DNA from: Cunninghamella blakesleeana
Taxonomy: Eukaryota > Mucoromycota > Mucoromycetes > Mucorales > Cunninghamellaceae
Reading direction: 5' to 3'
Assembly (NCBI GenBank): GCA_017871115.1
Contig: JAFCIZ010000005.1
Coordinates: 4,147,501 to 4,211,500 of the forward strand
DNA: 64,000 nt
The notes beneath the pieces are model-generated. The model searched no databases. It saw only the letters and a program-made list of their open reading frames with translations, and was not told the DNA's origin. Positions 41,714 to 54,452 of the stretch are shown here, one piece after another. How positions within the stretch are numbered: the stretch's first letter is position 1; each line of letters opens with the position of its first letter. A program made the translations under genes and the position numbers.

Positions 41714-41730
41714 CAAAATTTAAACGCCGC
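41714..41730 (-). promoter_or_regulatory. Candidate promoter box: CAAAATTTAAACGCCGC
   Basis: 89-105 bp upstream of the CENP-H-like start. It is followed by CTCTGGCG, which recurs as TCTGGCG upstream of Grx5. It is the closest match to the U1-C/GPI18 box. Inference. Confidence 0.4.
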
Positions 41731-42059
41731 TCTGGCGATACTACGAACACCTTTTTTTTGCTTTAATCTCTTTCTGCTTTTTTATTATTTTTTATTATTT
41801 CAAAATACCCTTATTTATCCTATTTATCATTTATAACTACCTTTATTTTTTAAAAAAATAAATAATATTTTAGTTTATATTTGTTAATAATAAAAGTAAA
41901 TATAATATAAAAAGATGGTAGTTGATATATTTACGCATATATGGCTATACATTATTTACTGCTTTCTTTTTGTCATGTATTAATATAAATACATCAGAGT
42001 TTCCATGTAAAATTAGATAAAAGAACAAATAAAACTAACAGAAAAAAAGGCTTTTACGT

Positions 42060-42760
42060 TGTGATCGAAAGAGTAACAAAGCTATAAACAGGAAGGGTTT
42101 TTTCAGACTGCTTAATAATCTTACAAACCCTTCAGTTATTGAACAACAAACATGGATTTCTTTGGCTATAAAATGGATATAATTATGAAAGACTGAATAA
42201 GGAAAAAAGAAAAAAATTACATTTCTTAGTATAATTCCAGTGGAATTCCTTAAAGAATAGTAGCACAGTTTATAAAGCTAATTCCATTACTTATTGATAC
42301 TTTCCTATACTATCTACTGATAAAAATGGCGAGGCTAATGGTTTCCTTTATAGTGATAATTATAAGGAACATCATTAACATATATACCATCTCAGAATAT
42401 AATGATAAATACGAGGTTTAGGTTTAAAGATGGCAAAATAAAAAAATCAACACCATGAATACGACTGTGTACAAGACTTCATGCAGCCAATGACAAAAGG
42501 TATGCTAAACATGATACAAAAATATTGGTTAAAGAATTAGGAAAAAAAAACAGTTACGTGTAAATAAATTCAGAACAATTTATTATCGCTAATTCTAGTA
42601 TTGTAAAAAAAAAAAAAAACTTGAGAGCTGGCCAGCCAATATAAAAATTGATACAAATGATAAATTACAATGCTTTTGGGAAAATTCTATTCGTTTTTTA
42701 TTATGGCTACAGCTAATTTGGCCTGCTTATTTTTACTATATAATTTATAATTATACTGGA
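42060..42760 (+). mobile_element. Possible decayed Tc1/mariner-type transposase fragment
   Basis: No ORF survives, but two stretches read like the DDE domain of Tc1 elements. At 42480-42540 a frameshifted reading gives MQ/ANDKRYAKHDTK then WLKN, resembling the QDNDPKHTAK...WLKEN block. At about 42621-42680 ESWPANIKIDTNDKLQCFWE resembles the WPANSPDLNPIEN.W block. They have the right order on one strand, separated by about 130 nt that includes an A15-type run. There are many stops, and I found no terminal inverted repeats. Weak but directional evidence. Confidence 0.3.
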
Positions 42761-43184
42761 TATAAAGAAAAAAAGCTTTCTATAAGATAAAAAAATGGAA
42801 AGAGAAAAATAAAAAATAAGGTTATTTTTTAAAAAAAAAATATGATTAATATTCATGCACCGCACTATTATGCTTTATGCACCTATTATTACTATTTAAT
42901 AAAATTATCATCTTATTTTTAATTGTATAAATGTCAAATAAATACATATAAATATATCTTATTGTTGGTTCCGGAAAAATAAATATTTATATCAATGACT
43001 AAGAAAAATTGAAACCAATATAATGATTACCAGCTGAAAAATTATTGCCGGTTTCAAAAATAAAGATCACACAACATTAAAAAAGAGTTTTTCTTTTCCT
43101 TTTTCTTTTCCTTTTTTTTTTTAAAAAATATAAAATACAAAAAGTATATATATAAATATAGTTAAATAAAATATTATTATTAAT

Positions 43185-44128
43185 ATGGTTTCAGAAAACG
43201 TAACAAAAGGCTTATCTCCTGATTTTTTACCAATAAGTCATAGCCAACAAGGAGAAGAGCAAGTCGATAATGGACGTACTATTGTAATAGCTTATGATCA
43301 TTCTTCATACAGTGATGCTACTTTTGCAAAAGGAATACGATTAGGATTAATTTCTCCCAAAGATACAATTCATATTGTTCACATAGTTAATCAAAAAGAT
43401 TACCAAAATATGTTCCTCCCAGCTTTTACAAGCCCTGGTTTTTCGTTAACTTCTACAACTACCTCATCTACTCCTGATTATTCTTCAGTTTGGGATTGTA
43501 TTAATGAAAATCTTATGCTTGAATTAAGAAAACTACTTAACCAAAATGGTGTAAGCTCTCTCTTGAAAAATAAACAATGAAAAATAAAAATTAGAAAAAT
43601 GTCATAGGTAATTTGTTCAAAGAAAAAGAAACTAACGTGTACATTTTTTATTTTATTTTATTTTTTTAAACAGTTTAAAAATGTCATCACCGAAATTATT
43701 CGAGGAAATCCAAAAGAATCAATGACCGATTATTGTAAATCATGTAATCCAAACTTTGTTATATGTGGTACTCATGGTTTAAGTCCAATAAAAAAGTAAG
43801 AGAATTTTTACAAATTGAGTGAGTTCTATTGTTTATATATATATATAAAAAAAAAAAACTAACATCACCACACGATTTTTTTTTTTAAAATAAATAGAGC
43901 GTTTTTAGGATCCATGTCAGAATATTATGTTAAAAATATTCCATACCCAGTAATGATTGTTAAATTGACTGATCAAGAGTTAGAGGAAAGAAAACATCAT
44001 GATTCTGCTAAAAAAGCACACTTTGAAGAATTAATTGGTAAATAAAATAAAATAAAATAAATATATCGTAAATTTATAAATATGTTCTCACTTTTTTTTT
44101 ATCAGCTGCTTTTAAAGAAAGAAAATAG
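43185..44128 (+). CDS. Universal stress protein (UspA-like domain)
   Basis: Four exons, 43185-43550, 43674-43795, 43898-44037 and 44106-44128, sum to exactly 216 residues. The Usp alpha/beta fold is recognisable. It has strand 1 TIVIAYDHSSYSDATFAKG, DTIHIVHIVNQ, then NVITEIIRGNPKESMTDYC, and NFVICGTHGLSPIKKAFLGSM, which matches the nucleotide-binding G-X2-G-X9-G-[S/T] region. The end is PYPVMIVK. Small fungal Usp proteins respond to stress; the specific role is unknown. An N-terminal ~30-residue extension is unstructured, and a Ser/Thr insertion ([13 protein letters not shown]) sits after strand 2. Confidence 0.82.
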
Positions 44129-44480
44129 GGCCCTAATTATTATTTTCATTATTCACGTTTTATCAATATTAGAAAAAGCCTTCGATAGATTGATATATAA
44201 ATATTACAATTAATTATAAAATTATAACACTTATTATATATATTAAAAAAAATAATAATTAAAAATAATAATTAAAAATAATAATTATAAAATTAATATT
44301 AATAATATAATATTATTGAAATATAATGATTAATAAAAATGCATATACACATTAGAAGAGTAGTAATATAGTAAAAAAAAAAAGTGATTTAAAAGAATGT
44401 ACATGAATAAAGTAAAATAAATACGTAATAATAATACTAATAGTAATAAAAAATAATAAAATAAAATAAAAAACGAATAG
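44129..44480. other. Convergent intergenic, AT repeats
   Basis: Contains a short direct repeat of TAATAATTAAAAA (three near-copies around 44248-44288). No gene seen. Confidence 0.5.
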
Positions 44481-46127
44481 CTAATAATTTTTTCTAGCAT
44501 CACGACTTGATTTAATTAAAGGTATTAAAGACTTCACATTATCAGCTTTTTTCAAAAAAGGATGAGATAATATTTCTACAGCTTCAGGTCGATCTTGGCT
44601 TTCCACTATAAGCGCTTTATGCAAAAAGTTTGTAAGATGAGCAGATAATGCATCAGGATGTTGTAGTGTTGGCGTTCCATTAGTAGCAATTAAATAAAGA
44701 GCTCGGAGCGGATTTTCATGTAAATAAGGTGGCTCCCCTTCAATCATTTCAATTACCATAATCCCTAACGACCAAATATCAATTTTTGGCCCATATTCTT
44801 TTCTTGTCACTACTTCAGGTGCCATCCAATAAGGTGTACCAACCATTGTTGTTCTCGTTTCAGCATCACTTAATCTAGCACAAAATCCAAAATCAGCTAA
44901 TAATAAAAAAAAAAAAAAAATGAAAAAATGAGTATATAAAAGGCTATTATGGTATTAAACATTATCATTATAATATGAACGAATAATTTATATATGTATG
45001 TATGGTTCACTTTACTTAGTTTCACTTGTCCATTTAATCCAAGCAACACATTATCAGATTTAATATCCCGATGAATGATACCCAAAGAATGAAGGTGGGC
45101 TATCCCCTGTAAGGTTTCTCTACATACTGTAGCAATTTGAGTTTCCGTCATCATATTTGTTGTCACCACATCTGTTAATGATCCACCTTCCATATATTCC
45201 ATCACGACCCATAGTTCTCCATGGACTAAAAAGGAGTCAATAAAATTAACAATGTTTTTATTTCTAGCTTCGCGCATAATAAGAATTTCATTGATAATCA
45301 GCTCCTTTTTCGGTTGTTGAGCAAGATTCATTTGCTTAATAGCTACTGACATATTTGTATCTACAGATTGAGCTGTACAAACGCCTCCTGATGCTCTATT
45401 CATAGTAAAAAAAGAAAAATTAAAATTAAAATTAGAATAATGAATAAAAATTATATATGAATTTTTAATTTTATTTTTCTCATTTTTTTTTTTGAAAAAA
45501 AAAAGTTATTTTATGTTATGACTTACCCCTGGCCAATTTTTAACATATTTCGATAAAGTTTTGTTGGATCTGCATCAGTACAAATTGCTTTCAAGTCTGC
45601 TATAATTTGTGCATCTTTCTCCGCCTCTCGTTGTCTTCTTTGCTCACGTCGCTTAGCCCTTGTTTCAGAACCAATATCAGCAGCTGGATCCAATGGTGCA
45701 GCTACGGGTGATATATATACTTCACTATCATCATCATGGACTTTGTTCTTTTTGGCTAATAACTTCGTACGAGGTGGTGCAACAGGCCCTTCGTTAGATA
45801 TAATAGATGAATTTGTAATTTTTTTAGGTGATGATGGTTTATTGCTGTCAAGCGATTGTATGGTATTGCTACTATTAGAAGGTGATAATGACTTCTGTTG
45901 CTGTTGCTGTATTGATGAAGGTTTATTAAGTGATGGCTTAAGAGTTTTAAGATGAGTAGGTTTACTAGATACTGGCGGTTTTGGTGGTGGTTTTGTTTTA
46001 TTAATTGAGGAAGTAGATGATGATATAGAGTTAATATCATTTTCTTGATGTTTTGTTTTATGTTGAGTATCGGAAGAAACAGCAATATTCCCTTCCTCTT
46101 TGCTTTTTATAGTAGTTGATGGTTCTA

Positions 46128-46158
<31 letters not shown>

Positions 46159-47878
46159 ATAAAATAATAATATAAAGATATATTGTAAGAATTAGTACAT
46201 TTTTTTAATTAAAAAATAAAATAAGATATATATAAAGAAAAAGAACTTACTTGAATATAATTGTGGCCTAGTAGGTATAATTGGTGGAGGAGTAAATGTT
46301 GTAGTTGTGTTTGTAGAAAACCCAGGAGGACGAGCAGGTATGGATGGCGGTGATGGCTGTTGTTGTTGTTGTTGTTGCTGAGGTTCCGTATCGTTTGATG
46401 GTACTACAACTAATTTTGGACGTGCGCGTTGTGGCAGCGGGGGAGGGATGATATTTATATTTGCTTTCGTCGAGTTTTCATTACAATCTTCTATTGATAA
46501 TCTATTTGAATGTGCATTCCCAAACTTCTCCCAAACTACATCCTGTGATTGTTCTCTTGTTTCTTTATAAAATTCAAGTATATCAAGCACCGCCTAATAA
46601 ATGGATAAATAATATAGGTGTTTTAAAACATTTGAATTCTTGGCATAAATTTATCTTTATATATATCTTTATCTCTTATATTTTTTTTTTCGCTTTTCCT
46701 TTTTTTCCTAATAATAAAGATATAAATAAACGTACCTGCGGATTTTTTCTTTGTTCAGTTTTTGTGATACCACTTTCTTGTAATAAGATTTGCCATTCCC
46801 TTGGCAAGCCAGTAAATTCACCAGTCTGAGGATTAAAACCAACATGGGTAACATGAACCAAATTATAAGGTGATGATATTTTGTTCTTGGAGTTGGATGC
46901 TGTAACAGAAGGCTGTGAAGATGATGATAATGGTTGTATTAATAAATCTATCAAAATAATATATATAATACATATCGATTAATAAATAAGTTCGCGACTA
47001 TATATACTTATGCTTATGAAATATAAAATGTTAATTATTTAATTAAAAATATCTTTACCATTAACACTACCAACAACTTTTCCAAACACACCCTTAAACA
47101 CATTTGTATTAACATGCGATGATAGACCGTTTGATTTTGAATCCACTTCCTTTTTATTATTAGTATGATGTATATTATTACTAGTATTTATATTGATAGT
47201 TTTTAATTTACTGTGATTATTTATATTTATATTGTTAGTAGTAGTAGTATTAGTATTAGTAGTATTAGGTGCAATTGTAATAGTATTATTTGTATTAGAT
47301 TTTGTAGTATATGTTGTATTAATGTCATTAGCAGAAGTTGTATTATTATATTTTGCGTCTATAGAACTAATTAGTGAAGCAGCAGGTCGAGGAGGTGGTG
47401 GTGGAGGTGGTGGAGGTGGAGATAAAAAACTACTATTATTATTATTATTAATATTGGAAGCTCCTCTTTGAGATGTATTGGAAAAAACTGTGTCATCCAA
47501 TGTATTATGGGAACTTTGTAATAAACCATTTCCAGTAGCATGAGGAAAGACTTTTTGGTGTTGTAGTTGTTGATGGTGATAATCAGCAACTCTATCTCCA
47601 GTAACATGGCGACGAATATTTTCAATAGAATGGTGGTTTGGTGTGGTATGAGACGAAATACTATGTTTAATAGTACTATTTGTTGGAATAACTGGTTTAG
47701 TTGTTATTTTAGTTGATAAAGGTATTGGTGGTGGATTTAGGTGTTTTGTTGTATTATTGTTGCTTTTATTCTTATCATTAGTAGTAGTAGTAGTAGTAGT
47801 AGTATTCACTGCTCTATCATTAAATAGCTTAATATTTGCAGACACAATACCAGAAGGTGGAGAAGGTGGTGTTGACAT
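44481..47878 (-). CDS. p21-activated protein kinase (PAK/Ste20 family)
   Basis: Six exons, about 920 residues. A long Asn/Thr-rich N-terminus includes an uninterrupted run of about 12 prolines and ends near [13 protein letters not shown]. The CRIB/PBD follows in exon 2 ([38 protein letters not shown]) and binds Cdc42/Rac. There are then Pro-rich linkers ([21 protein letters not shown]) suited to SH3 partners. The kinase has the glycine loop GQGASGGV across an intron, VAIKQM (Lys), an [12 protein letters not shown] hinge, [19 protein letters not shown] and [10 protein letters not shown]. The [12 protein letters not shown] activation segment is that of PAKs. No PH domain is visible, favouring the Ste20/PAK1 type over Cla4. 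It shares a divergent promoter with the HSPA12-like gene. Confidence 0.93.
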
Positions 47879-48070
47879 GGTATATATACATAAATAGTGT
47901 TATATAATTTTTATACACTTATTTATATTATAATAATTTATATATCTTTTAAATAATAATTTAAAATAAAAGGAAAGAAATAAAGTCCTATATAAAAAAT
48001 ACAATGAAGGGTAACATAGAATAAAGTAAAAAAGAAGAGAGAAAGAGAGTGAGGAAAAAAATAAAATGAC

Positions 48071-48118
48071 GAAAATTTAAAAAAAAAAAATGTGTCGGGT
48101 TTTTAAATTTAAAATTTT
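48071..48118. promoter_or_regulatory. Candidate shared promoter box: GAAAATTTAA ... TGTCGGGTTTTTAAA
   Basis: In the 347-bp space between the divergent PAK (start 47878) and HSPA12-like (start 48226) genes. It contains GAAAATTTAA (48071-48080), an A-tract, then GTCGGGTTTTTAAATTTAAA. AT cores flank a CGGG box, as at other promoters in this window. Inference. Confidence 0.35.
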
Positions 48119-48225
48119 AAAAAAATATGTTTAATATTTTTAACTCTTTTCCCCTTTCTTTCCTTTTTCTTTCTTCCACTTTTTTCTTTTCCTTATGCTT
48201 CCTTTATTTAAATAAAATACATGAA

Positions 48226-51092
48226 ATGCTTTCTGAACAAGAATCTACAATAGACTATAACGTCATTATATCAATTGACTTTGGTAATTATACAGATATA
48301 TATATTTATAAAGAAAAGCCATTGTAAATGTGTTTAATACTAAATCTATAATTCTTTTCTTTCTTTTTTAATATATTAGGTTCAACTTTCTCGGTAATGC
48401 TTTTTTTAAATTAAAACCAATCTTTATATACTTTATACCTCATTTTTAATAAAAATGGAATATAGTAAATATGTATAATATACTTTTTTATGCACAGACA
48501 ACAATGAAATATATAAAAAAGAGATAAATACAAACACAACCAACCAACCAAAAAAAAAAAAACTATTTTTATCACACTCTAAGCTGATACAAGTAATTCT
48601 TTTTAATCACGTGGTTAGGGTTGCAGTTATGCTATCAAAGGAACACAAGAAGTATTTGACATAACAAAATGGCCAAAATATATGGGATTTTATGGGAAAG
48701 TACCAACCCTACTTTATTACAAGACTAAAACAAAAAGATTAATGGATTGGGGGAATGGTGCTCGATTATTATCTTTCAAAGTAGGTTTGTTAAAAAAGGA
48801 ATATAAAATTTAATTAAATTAAATATATATACATATATATTAATGGTATAGAGTTATACTTATTTTATACTTCTTTTTTTTTTTTCCATTCATTCTTTTA
48901 TTTAAAAAAAATATCATATGGTATTTATAGCCAAAACAGGATGGTGAATTGGTACAAAACTTTAAAATGTGGTTGGCTGATGAAAATATAATGGAAAAAC
49001 AAGAATATGTTGTTGAAACTATATCAGACTATTTAAATAAATTCCATGAACATATTTTGGATGAATTAGAAAAAAAGCTAGACCTTCAATATACGCCAGA
49101 TCAGTATTGTTATGTAATATAAATAATATAATATAGCACACATACACGCATATATATATATATATATATGTACGTATGTATGTATAGACACATCCTATAA
49201 TTATACTGATTACATAATACTTATATTTTTATTTTATTTTAATTATCTATCTATATATATATATATATGTAGTGTATAACAGTTCCTGCAATGTAAGTCC
49301 AATATATAAATGTAGTTATACATACATAGAAATACACGTACGTGTATTATTTTTTTTAAAAAAAAAAATAGCTAATATATATAATTTTTTATAAATTAGA
49401 TGGTCAGATCAAGCTAAAGCTTTAATGCGTGAAGCCTGTGTAAAAGCTGGAATTATTCATCATCGTGATCCTTTAGATAGATTAACTTTAATAAGTGAGC
49501 CAGAGGCAGCCGCTTTATACTGTGAAAGGAAATGTGATATTTCTAATCTTAAACATGATGATAAATTCATGATTATTGATGCTGGCGGTGGTACAGTGGA
49601 TTTAATTATTTAGTAAATATTCATGATATATAACTTCTTTTTTAAATATAATAGTAATAGTGATCACGATAATAATAATATAATGGTTGAATAATTAAAT
49701 TATTATAATTATATATATACATAAATATAGTCAAGTACACCAACCTGATGCAAGTAAACCAAGAACTTTAAAAGAAGTAACCAGCGGATATGGTGGAATA
49801 TGTGGCAGTTCCGATATAGATAAAAATTTACGTAAACTTTTACTTGATAAAATTGGCCCTGATGGTGAACTTATACCCCAATGTACATTAGAAATGATAA
49901 TGGAAACATTTATTGAATATATCAAGGTAAACCAAATATTAAAAACCTTCTATTTTATTATATTATATATACTAATAAAAATAGTAATATTTACTTACAA
50001 TTTTCCTCTTTTTTTAAAAAAAAATCATAGCCTGTCTTTAATGGTGACGAAGATCAATATTTGGATATACCTGCTACAGCTTTACCATATCTCCCTGAGG
50101 GGCTTTTAAATGATGTAAGCATTACTAATTTTAATTATTATTTACTGGTGTATATTCTTTTAAATGTTTAATAATTATTTTATTTGACTAATAAATATTA
50201 AATTAAAAAATATAAAACTATTACTAAATATTTTATAGGATAGCCAACTAGTACTAAAAGCCAGAGAACTTGATGAAAAAGTATTTCGTCCAGTATTTAA
50301 TTCCGTCATCTCACTTATAAATAAACAAATAAATCAAGGAAATATTCAAATCAAAACAGCATTTTTAGTTGGTGGGTTTGGAAGTTCATCCTACTTGTAC
50401 AGAACTGTTGAAGAGGCATTTCATGATAAGATACAAAATTGTGTATCACCTCCCCATGCAGAATTAGCAATGGTACGTGGTGCCGTTTATCATTGTTTAT
50501 CACCTGGTTTGGTCACAAGTAAAGTTGCAAGATGTACTTATGGTGTAAGAACAAGGTTGGTATTTGAAGAGGGTCTGGATCCAGAATCAAGCGCAGTGAT
50601 TACTTCAGATGGTGTTAAAAGGTGCTCTACTAGATTTGATGTGATACTTACAAAAGGACAAAGAATCAGAGTTGGTAGTAAAATTCGAAGATCTTTTTGG
50701 GTAACTTATCCAAGGCATACTGAAGGTAAAAAAAAAAAAAATATAAAACAAGTATCATTTTATATTTATAAAACTACTATTATTTCACTCACCATATTTC
50801 AATTGTACTACTTTTTTAACCTCAATTAATTTTTGTTTATTTATAAATATTATATATAATAGCTGATTTATACGTGTATCATGGTGATGGGCCTACTCCT
50901 AGACAAATATTTGACGCTGGTGTAAAAAAAATAGCTGATTTCCCTATAAAAATGCCCAATCTACCAGGCTTAGTAGGTGGTGAGAGAGTAGATGTTAATA
51001 TAGAATTTATTTTTGGATTAACTGAACTGAAAATTGATGTATTAGTATCCGGATATAGATCACAATTTACTACAAGAATAAACGATGAATAA
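48226..51092 (+). CDS. HSPA12-type Hsp70-related ATPase
   Basis: Ten exons: 48226-48283, 48380-48393, 48619-48780, 48931-49113, 49273-49292, 49400-49612, 49731-49926, 50031-50114, 50239-50725 and 50863-51092. They sum to 548 residues. The actin-fold ATPase motifs are all present: ISIDFGSTFSGCSYAI (phosphate 1; the middle is encoded by a 14-nt exon), ITVPAIWSDQAK (partly a 20-nt exon), LISEPEAAALYC, IIDAGGGTVDLI (phosphate 2) and AFLVGGFGSSSYL (adenosine site). There is no canonical substrate-binding domain; the C-terminus is an all-beta stretch as in HSPA12A/B. Such proteins are much expanded in Mucoromycota (family knowledge). The client is unknown. It starts at the ATG giving MLSEQEST, in frame with IDFG. 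Confidence 0.88.
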
Positions 51093-51336
51093 AAAAAAAA
51101 TAAAAAAATTTTATGTTTCTTTTTATATCAAAATTTATGCGATTGATCACCATTGGCTCTCAATTTTAAACTCAATAGACTTTTCCTATTTTAAATATTT
51201 AAATCCATTTTTTTTCACTCCATTTTTTTCTCTTCTCTTTTCTTTTTTTTTTTTTTTAATACAATACATATTTTTTTTAAAAAAAAGCTAGTTATTTATT
51301 CAATTTTATTTTTGCTTCATTTTATAAATAATAATA

Positions 51337-52549
51337 ATGTCAACGCCCAGAAGGAGAATAGAAACTGATGTCATGAAACTGTAAATTTATATCAGTATAT
51401 TTTTATTTAATATTACGTATACTAAAAAAAAAAAAGAAATATTAAATAATGAAAGAAATATTTATACTAAATTCCTTCTTCTTTTTTATTTTTTATTGTA
51501 TAAAATATATAGTTTGATGAGTGATTATGAAGTAACTTTAGTCAACGATAATATGCAAGAGTTTTATGTCCGATTCCATGGTCCTACAGATAGTAAGTGT
51601 TTCATTTTTTTTTTTTTTTTTTACTTGTTTTAGTTTTTTTTTTAAATATATATATACAGTATAACTTTAAAAGAAAAATATTCACACTATTTTATTTATT
51701 CATTTATTTATTTTAAAAAATAGCACCTTTTACAGGTGGTGTATGGAAAGTGCATGTTGAATTACCTGACCAATACCCTTACAAGTCACCTAGTATTGGA
51801 TTTATGAATAGAATCTACCATCCTAATATTGATGAAGTGTAAGTACTTGTATAATAATAAGAAAGAGTGAATTGACTTTTTTTAAGGAAAAAAAAATGTC
51901 TCACTTTACTAAATTGAACTCCCTTTTCGTACTAATTTTCCTTTCTTCATATTCTTTTATTTTATTAACAGTAGTGGATCGGTATGTTTAGATGTTATTA
52001 ACCAAACTTGGAGCCCTATGTTCGGTAAGTTAATAATGTTAATATGAACATTTGAATAAAGAAAAAGAGAAAGAGAGATGTTTATATAAAAACAATTATA
52101 TATAATAAATAACTCATCAACATTACCAATACCTTCTTTATGCAAAACCTATATATTTTAGATATGATCAATATCTTTGAAGTATTCTTGCCTCAGTTGT
52201 TACGTTATCCTAATCCTACAGATCCTTTAAATGGCGAAGCTGCTGCGTTATTAATGAGAGAACCAACAAAATATGAAGCAAAAGTGAAAGGTAATATATT
52301 AATGTATAGATATAGATCTATATGTAAAATATAATATAAATATCATATATATTGCCGTTTATTTACTTATTAGTACCATTTTTAATTTAATTTTATTTAT
52401 TTTTTGATTAATAAAAATTAGATTACGTTTCTCGGTTTGCAACTAAAGAAGCGGCTGATGCTGCTGCTGATGATAGCTCTAGTGAAGATGATATGAGCTC
52501 AGTTAGTTATGCTTCTAGTGAAGATGAAGCTGCTGGTATGGAATTGTAA
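51337..52549 (+). CDS. UBC8: Ubiquitin-conjugating enzyme E2, Ubc8/UBE2H
   Basis: Six exons, 51337-51380, 51513-51592, 51724-51838, 51972-52024, 52162-52290 and 52422-52549, give exactly 182 residues. The UBC core shows [37 protein letters not shown] and [15 protein letters not shown] with the catalytic Cys. The [20 protein letters not shown] block follows. The acidic Ser/Asp C-terminal tail ends in GMEL, as in UBE2H. Ubc8/UBE2H is the E2 partner of the GID/CTLH ligase, which degrades gluconeogenic enzymes. The start matches the family N-terminus ([15 protein letters not shown]). Confidence 0.95.
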
Positions 52550-53309
52550 ATTATTTTGATATAAATTTGATTTATCCTCCGTTTTTTTCTCCTCCTTTAT
52601 ATCATTGTGATTTATTTCTTACTCTTCTTACTTTATTATTATTATTATTATTATTACTGTTATTATATTATTTTATTATACTAACTGTTATTATTATTAC
52701 TATTTTTTTTTTTTAAAAAAAATAACAATGTATTTGATTCTTAAAGCACATAAATCCCCTCTTTTTTCCCTTTGTTTTTATTTAACCATAATTATTATTA
52801 ACCATATTAACATTCCCACAACAATTTATTTTTTTAATATATTTTTTTTATCGATAGCTGTTATCACTTTTTTAAAAAAAATTGAAATAAATAAATAAAG
52901 CATTTTAAAACTACATAATTTTATATTTTGATTGATTTTTATTATTATTACTGTGATGCTAAATAAATGTAATGTAAAAGTAAAAATAAAGTTATAAAGA
53001 TAATAATAATAAATAAGTACAATTGCGTGGATAGGTTTTACAAATGAATTAAAAATATAATAAAAAGAACTATATGGGAATATCTAAACTATACAACTAT
53101 GATAAATAAGAAAAACTATAACGTAAAAAAAATAAAAAAAAGCGAATGTAAATGTTAATCTTATATCTTTTTTTCCTTTTTTTTTTTTTGGTCTTCAAAA
53201 AAAAAAATACATTGTTTTTAAAAAAATACATTAATAGAATGAAGAATTGAAAATATATGATAAAAAATAATAAAAGTATTAAAAGTAGTAATGAAATAAA
53301 GAGAACATT
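52550..53309. other. Convergent intergenic, AT-rich
   Basis: Two 3' ends. It contains (ATT)n at 52634-52712, a T11A8-type tract at 52706-52722 and long A/T tracts. No gene seen. Confidence 0.5.
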
Positions 53310-54314
53310 TTAATCATCACGCTTTGGTCGTCGTTTCATAGGTGGTTCGTTCCAATTGTCAATATTCATACTATTCAATTGCCTACCCATAAAAGTGAGT
53401 TCATTAGGTGTCATACGTCGTTTCAAACCATCTACTGTATTTTCATTTAACATGAAACCAGAATTGTTATTCATATTATTCATATGACTCATACTGTTAT
53501 TATTATTGTTATTGTTATTTTCCATTTGATGATAGTTTTCAAAATTGTTCATAGAAGAAGAATGGTGATGCTGATGTTGATGATGGCTAATATTATTGTT
53601 GTACCAAGTATGAGGATGATAATTTACTGGTAATGAAAAAGTAAATTGCGTATTAGGATCAATTTGGAAAGGATGAAACGCATTTTTAACTACTGCTGCT
53701 GGCCCGGTTGAGCTTACAGATATCTCAGGTGAAGATGGATTAATCATACTATCGCTGCTGTTATTACTATGGTTATTATTATTATTACTGCTATTATTTA
53801 CATTTGTATGAGTAGATGTATTATTATTATTATTATTACTCGTTGTTGTTGCTATTGAAGTTGGATTAATAGTAGATGTATTATTAGAAAATTGAGATAA
53901 ATCTTGAGATCGATAAGATGGATCAAAAGTAGATGAATTGTTGTTCGGTACTGAAGAAGAAGAAGTAGATTGTTGTGTTGGATCTAAAGGTAAACCCATT
54001 TCGGAATTTAGTTGAGCGTTACGTTGTCTGGCATAGGTTAAAAGATCTTCTACTGGTAAATAGCCTTGTTCCATAGGTGGTGCTAAAGTTTGGCCTTGAG
54101 AAACAGTTGTACTTGGATGAGAACTAATAAATTCATAAAGATCTTGTAAAGCTTGTTGATAACCAGATGCGTAGGCTTTTCTATTTTGTACTAAAGAATC
54201 TTTATAAAGAGTAGTTACTTTTAAGGCCGCAGCTTTAAAAGAATCCATTAATACATTTTCAGTTGATTCATAAGAGTCTAAGATGGATTGAGTTTGTTGA
54301 GGGTTTTGATTCAT
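53310..54314 (-). CDS. HAPSTR1/C16orf72-like protein (UPF0472, DUF4588)
   Basis: Single exon, 334 residues. The N-terminal ~110 residues resemble human C16orf72/HAPSTR1: LMDSFKAAALKVTTLYKDSL, QNRKAYASGYQQALQDLYEF and YLPVEDLLTYARQRNAQL. These correspond to the human helices with FQNAATAVTNLYKESV, the GIQIGYQRR segment and the REDLISFL block. The middle is Asn/Ser/His rich low complexity. The C-terminus is basic, LKRRMTPNELTFMGRQL to PPMKRRPKRDD, resembling the KRTS/HKRNRMI basic end of the animal protein and a likely nuclear signal. HAPSTR1 works with HUWE1 in stress responses in animals. Family call by recall; moderate certainty. Confidence 0.6.
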   Translation of the reverse strand: MNQNPQQTQSILDSYESTENVLMDSFKAAALKVTTLYKDSLVQNRKAYASGYQQALQDLYEFISSHPSTTVSQGQTLAPPMEQGYLPVEDLLTYARQRNAQLNSEMGLPLDPTQQSTSSSSVPNNNSSTFDPSYRSQDLSQFSNNTSTINPTSIATTTSNNNNNNTSTHTNVNNSSNNNNNHSNNSSDSMINPSSPEISVSSTGPAAVVKNAFHPFQIDPNTQFTFSLPVNYHPHTWYNNNISHHQHQHHHSSSMNNFENYHQMENNNNNNNNSMSHMNNMNNNSGFMLNENTVDGLKRRMTPNELTFMGRQLNSMNIDNWNEPPMKRRPKRDD

Positions 54315-54452
54315 ATCTTTATTTTACTTTATTTTTTTAAAGAAAAATAAAAATAAAAATAAAAAGAATAATATTTTAGAAAAAAATATTAAGTGAGAGA
54401 GAAAAGGTAAGGGAAAGAAAAGGAAGGAGAAAGAAAAAAAATTACTCTAATT

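Larger units (their letters stand above)
41626..43184. other. Divergent intergenic region with element-like relic
   Basis: 1.56 kb between the CENP-H-like and universal stress protein starts. The proximal end holds the promoter-like box 41714-41730. The centre (42060-42760) has more even base composition and short protein-like readings; see the mobile_element entry. The distal 300 bp carry T/A tracts ahead of the Usp start. Confidence 0.45.

Noticed and set aside
47232..47471. Plus-strand ORF with a run of glycines
   Set aside because: Antisense of the polyproline and Asn/Thr-rich region of the PAK kinase exon 1.
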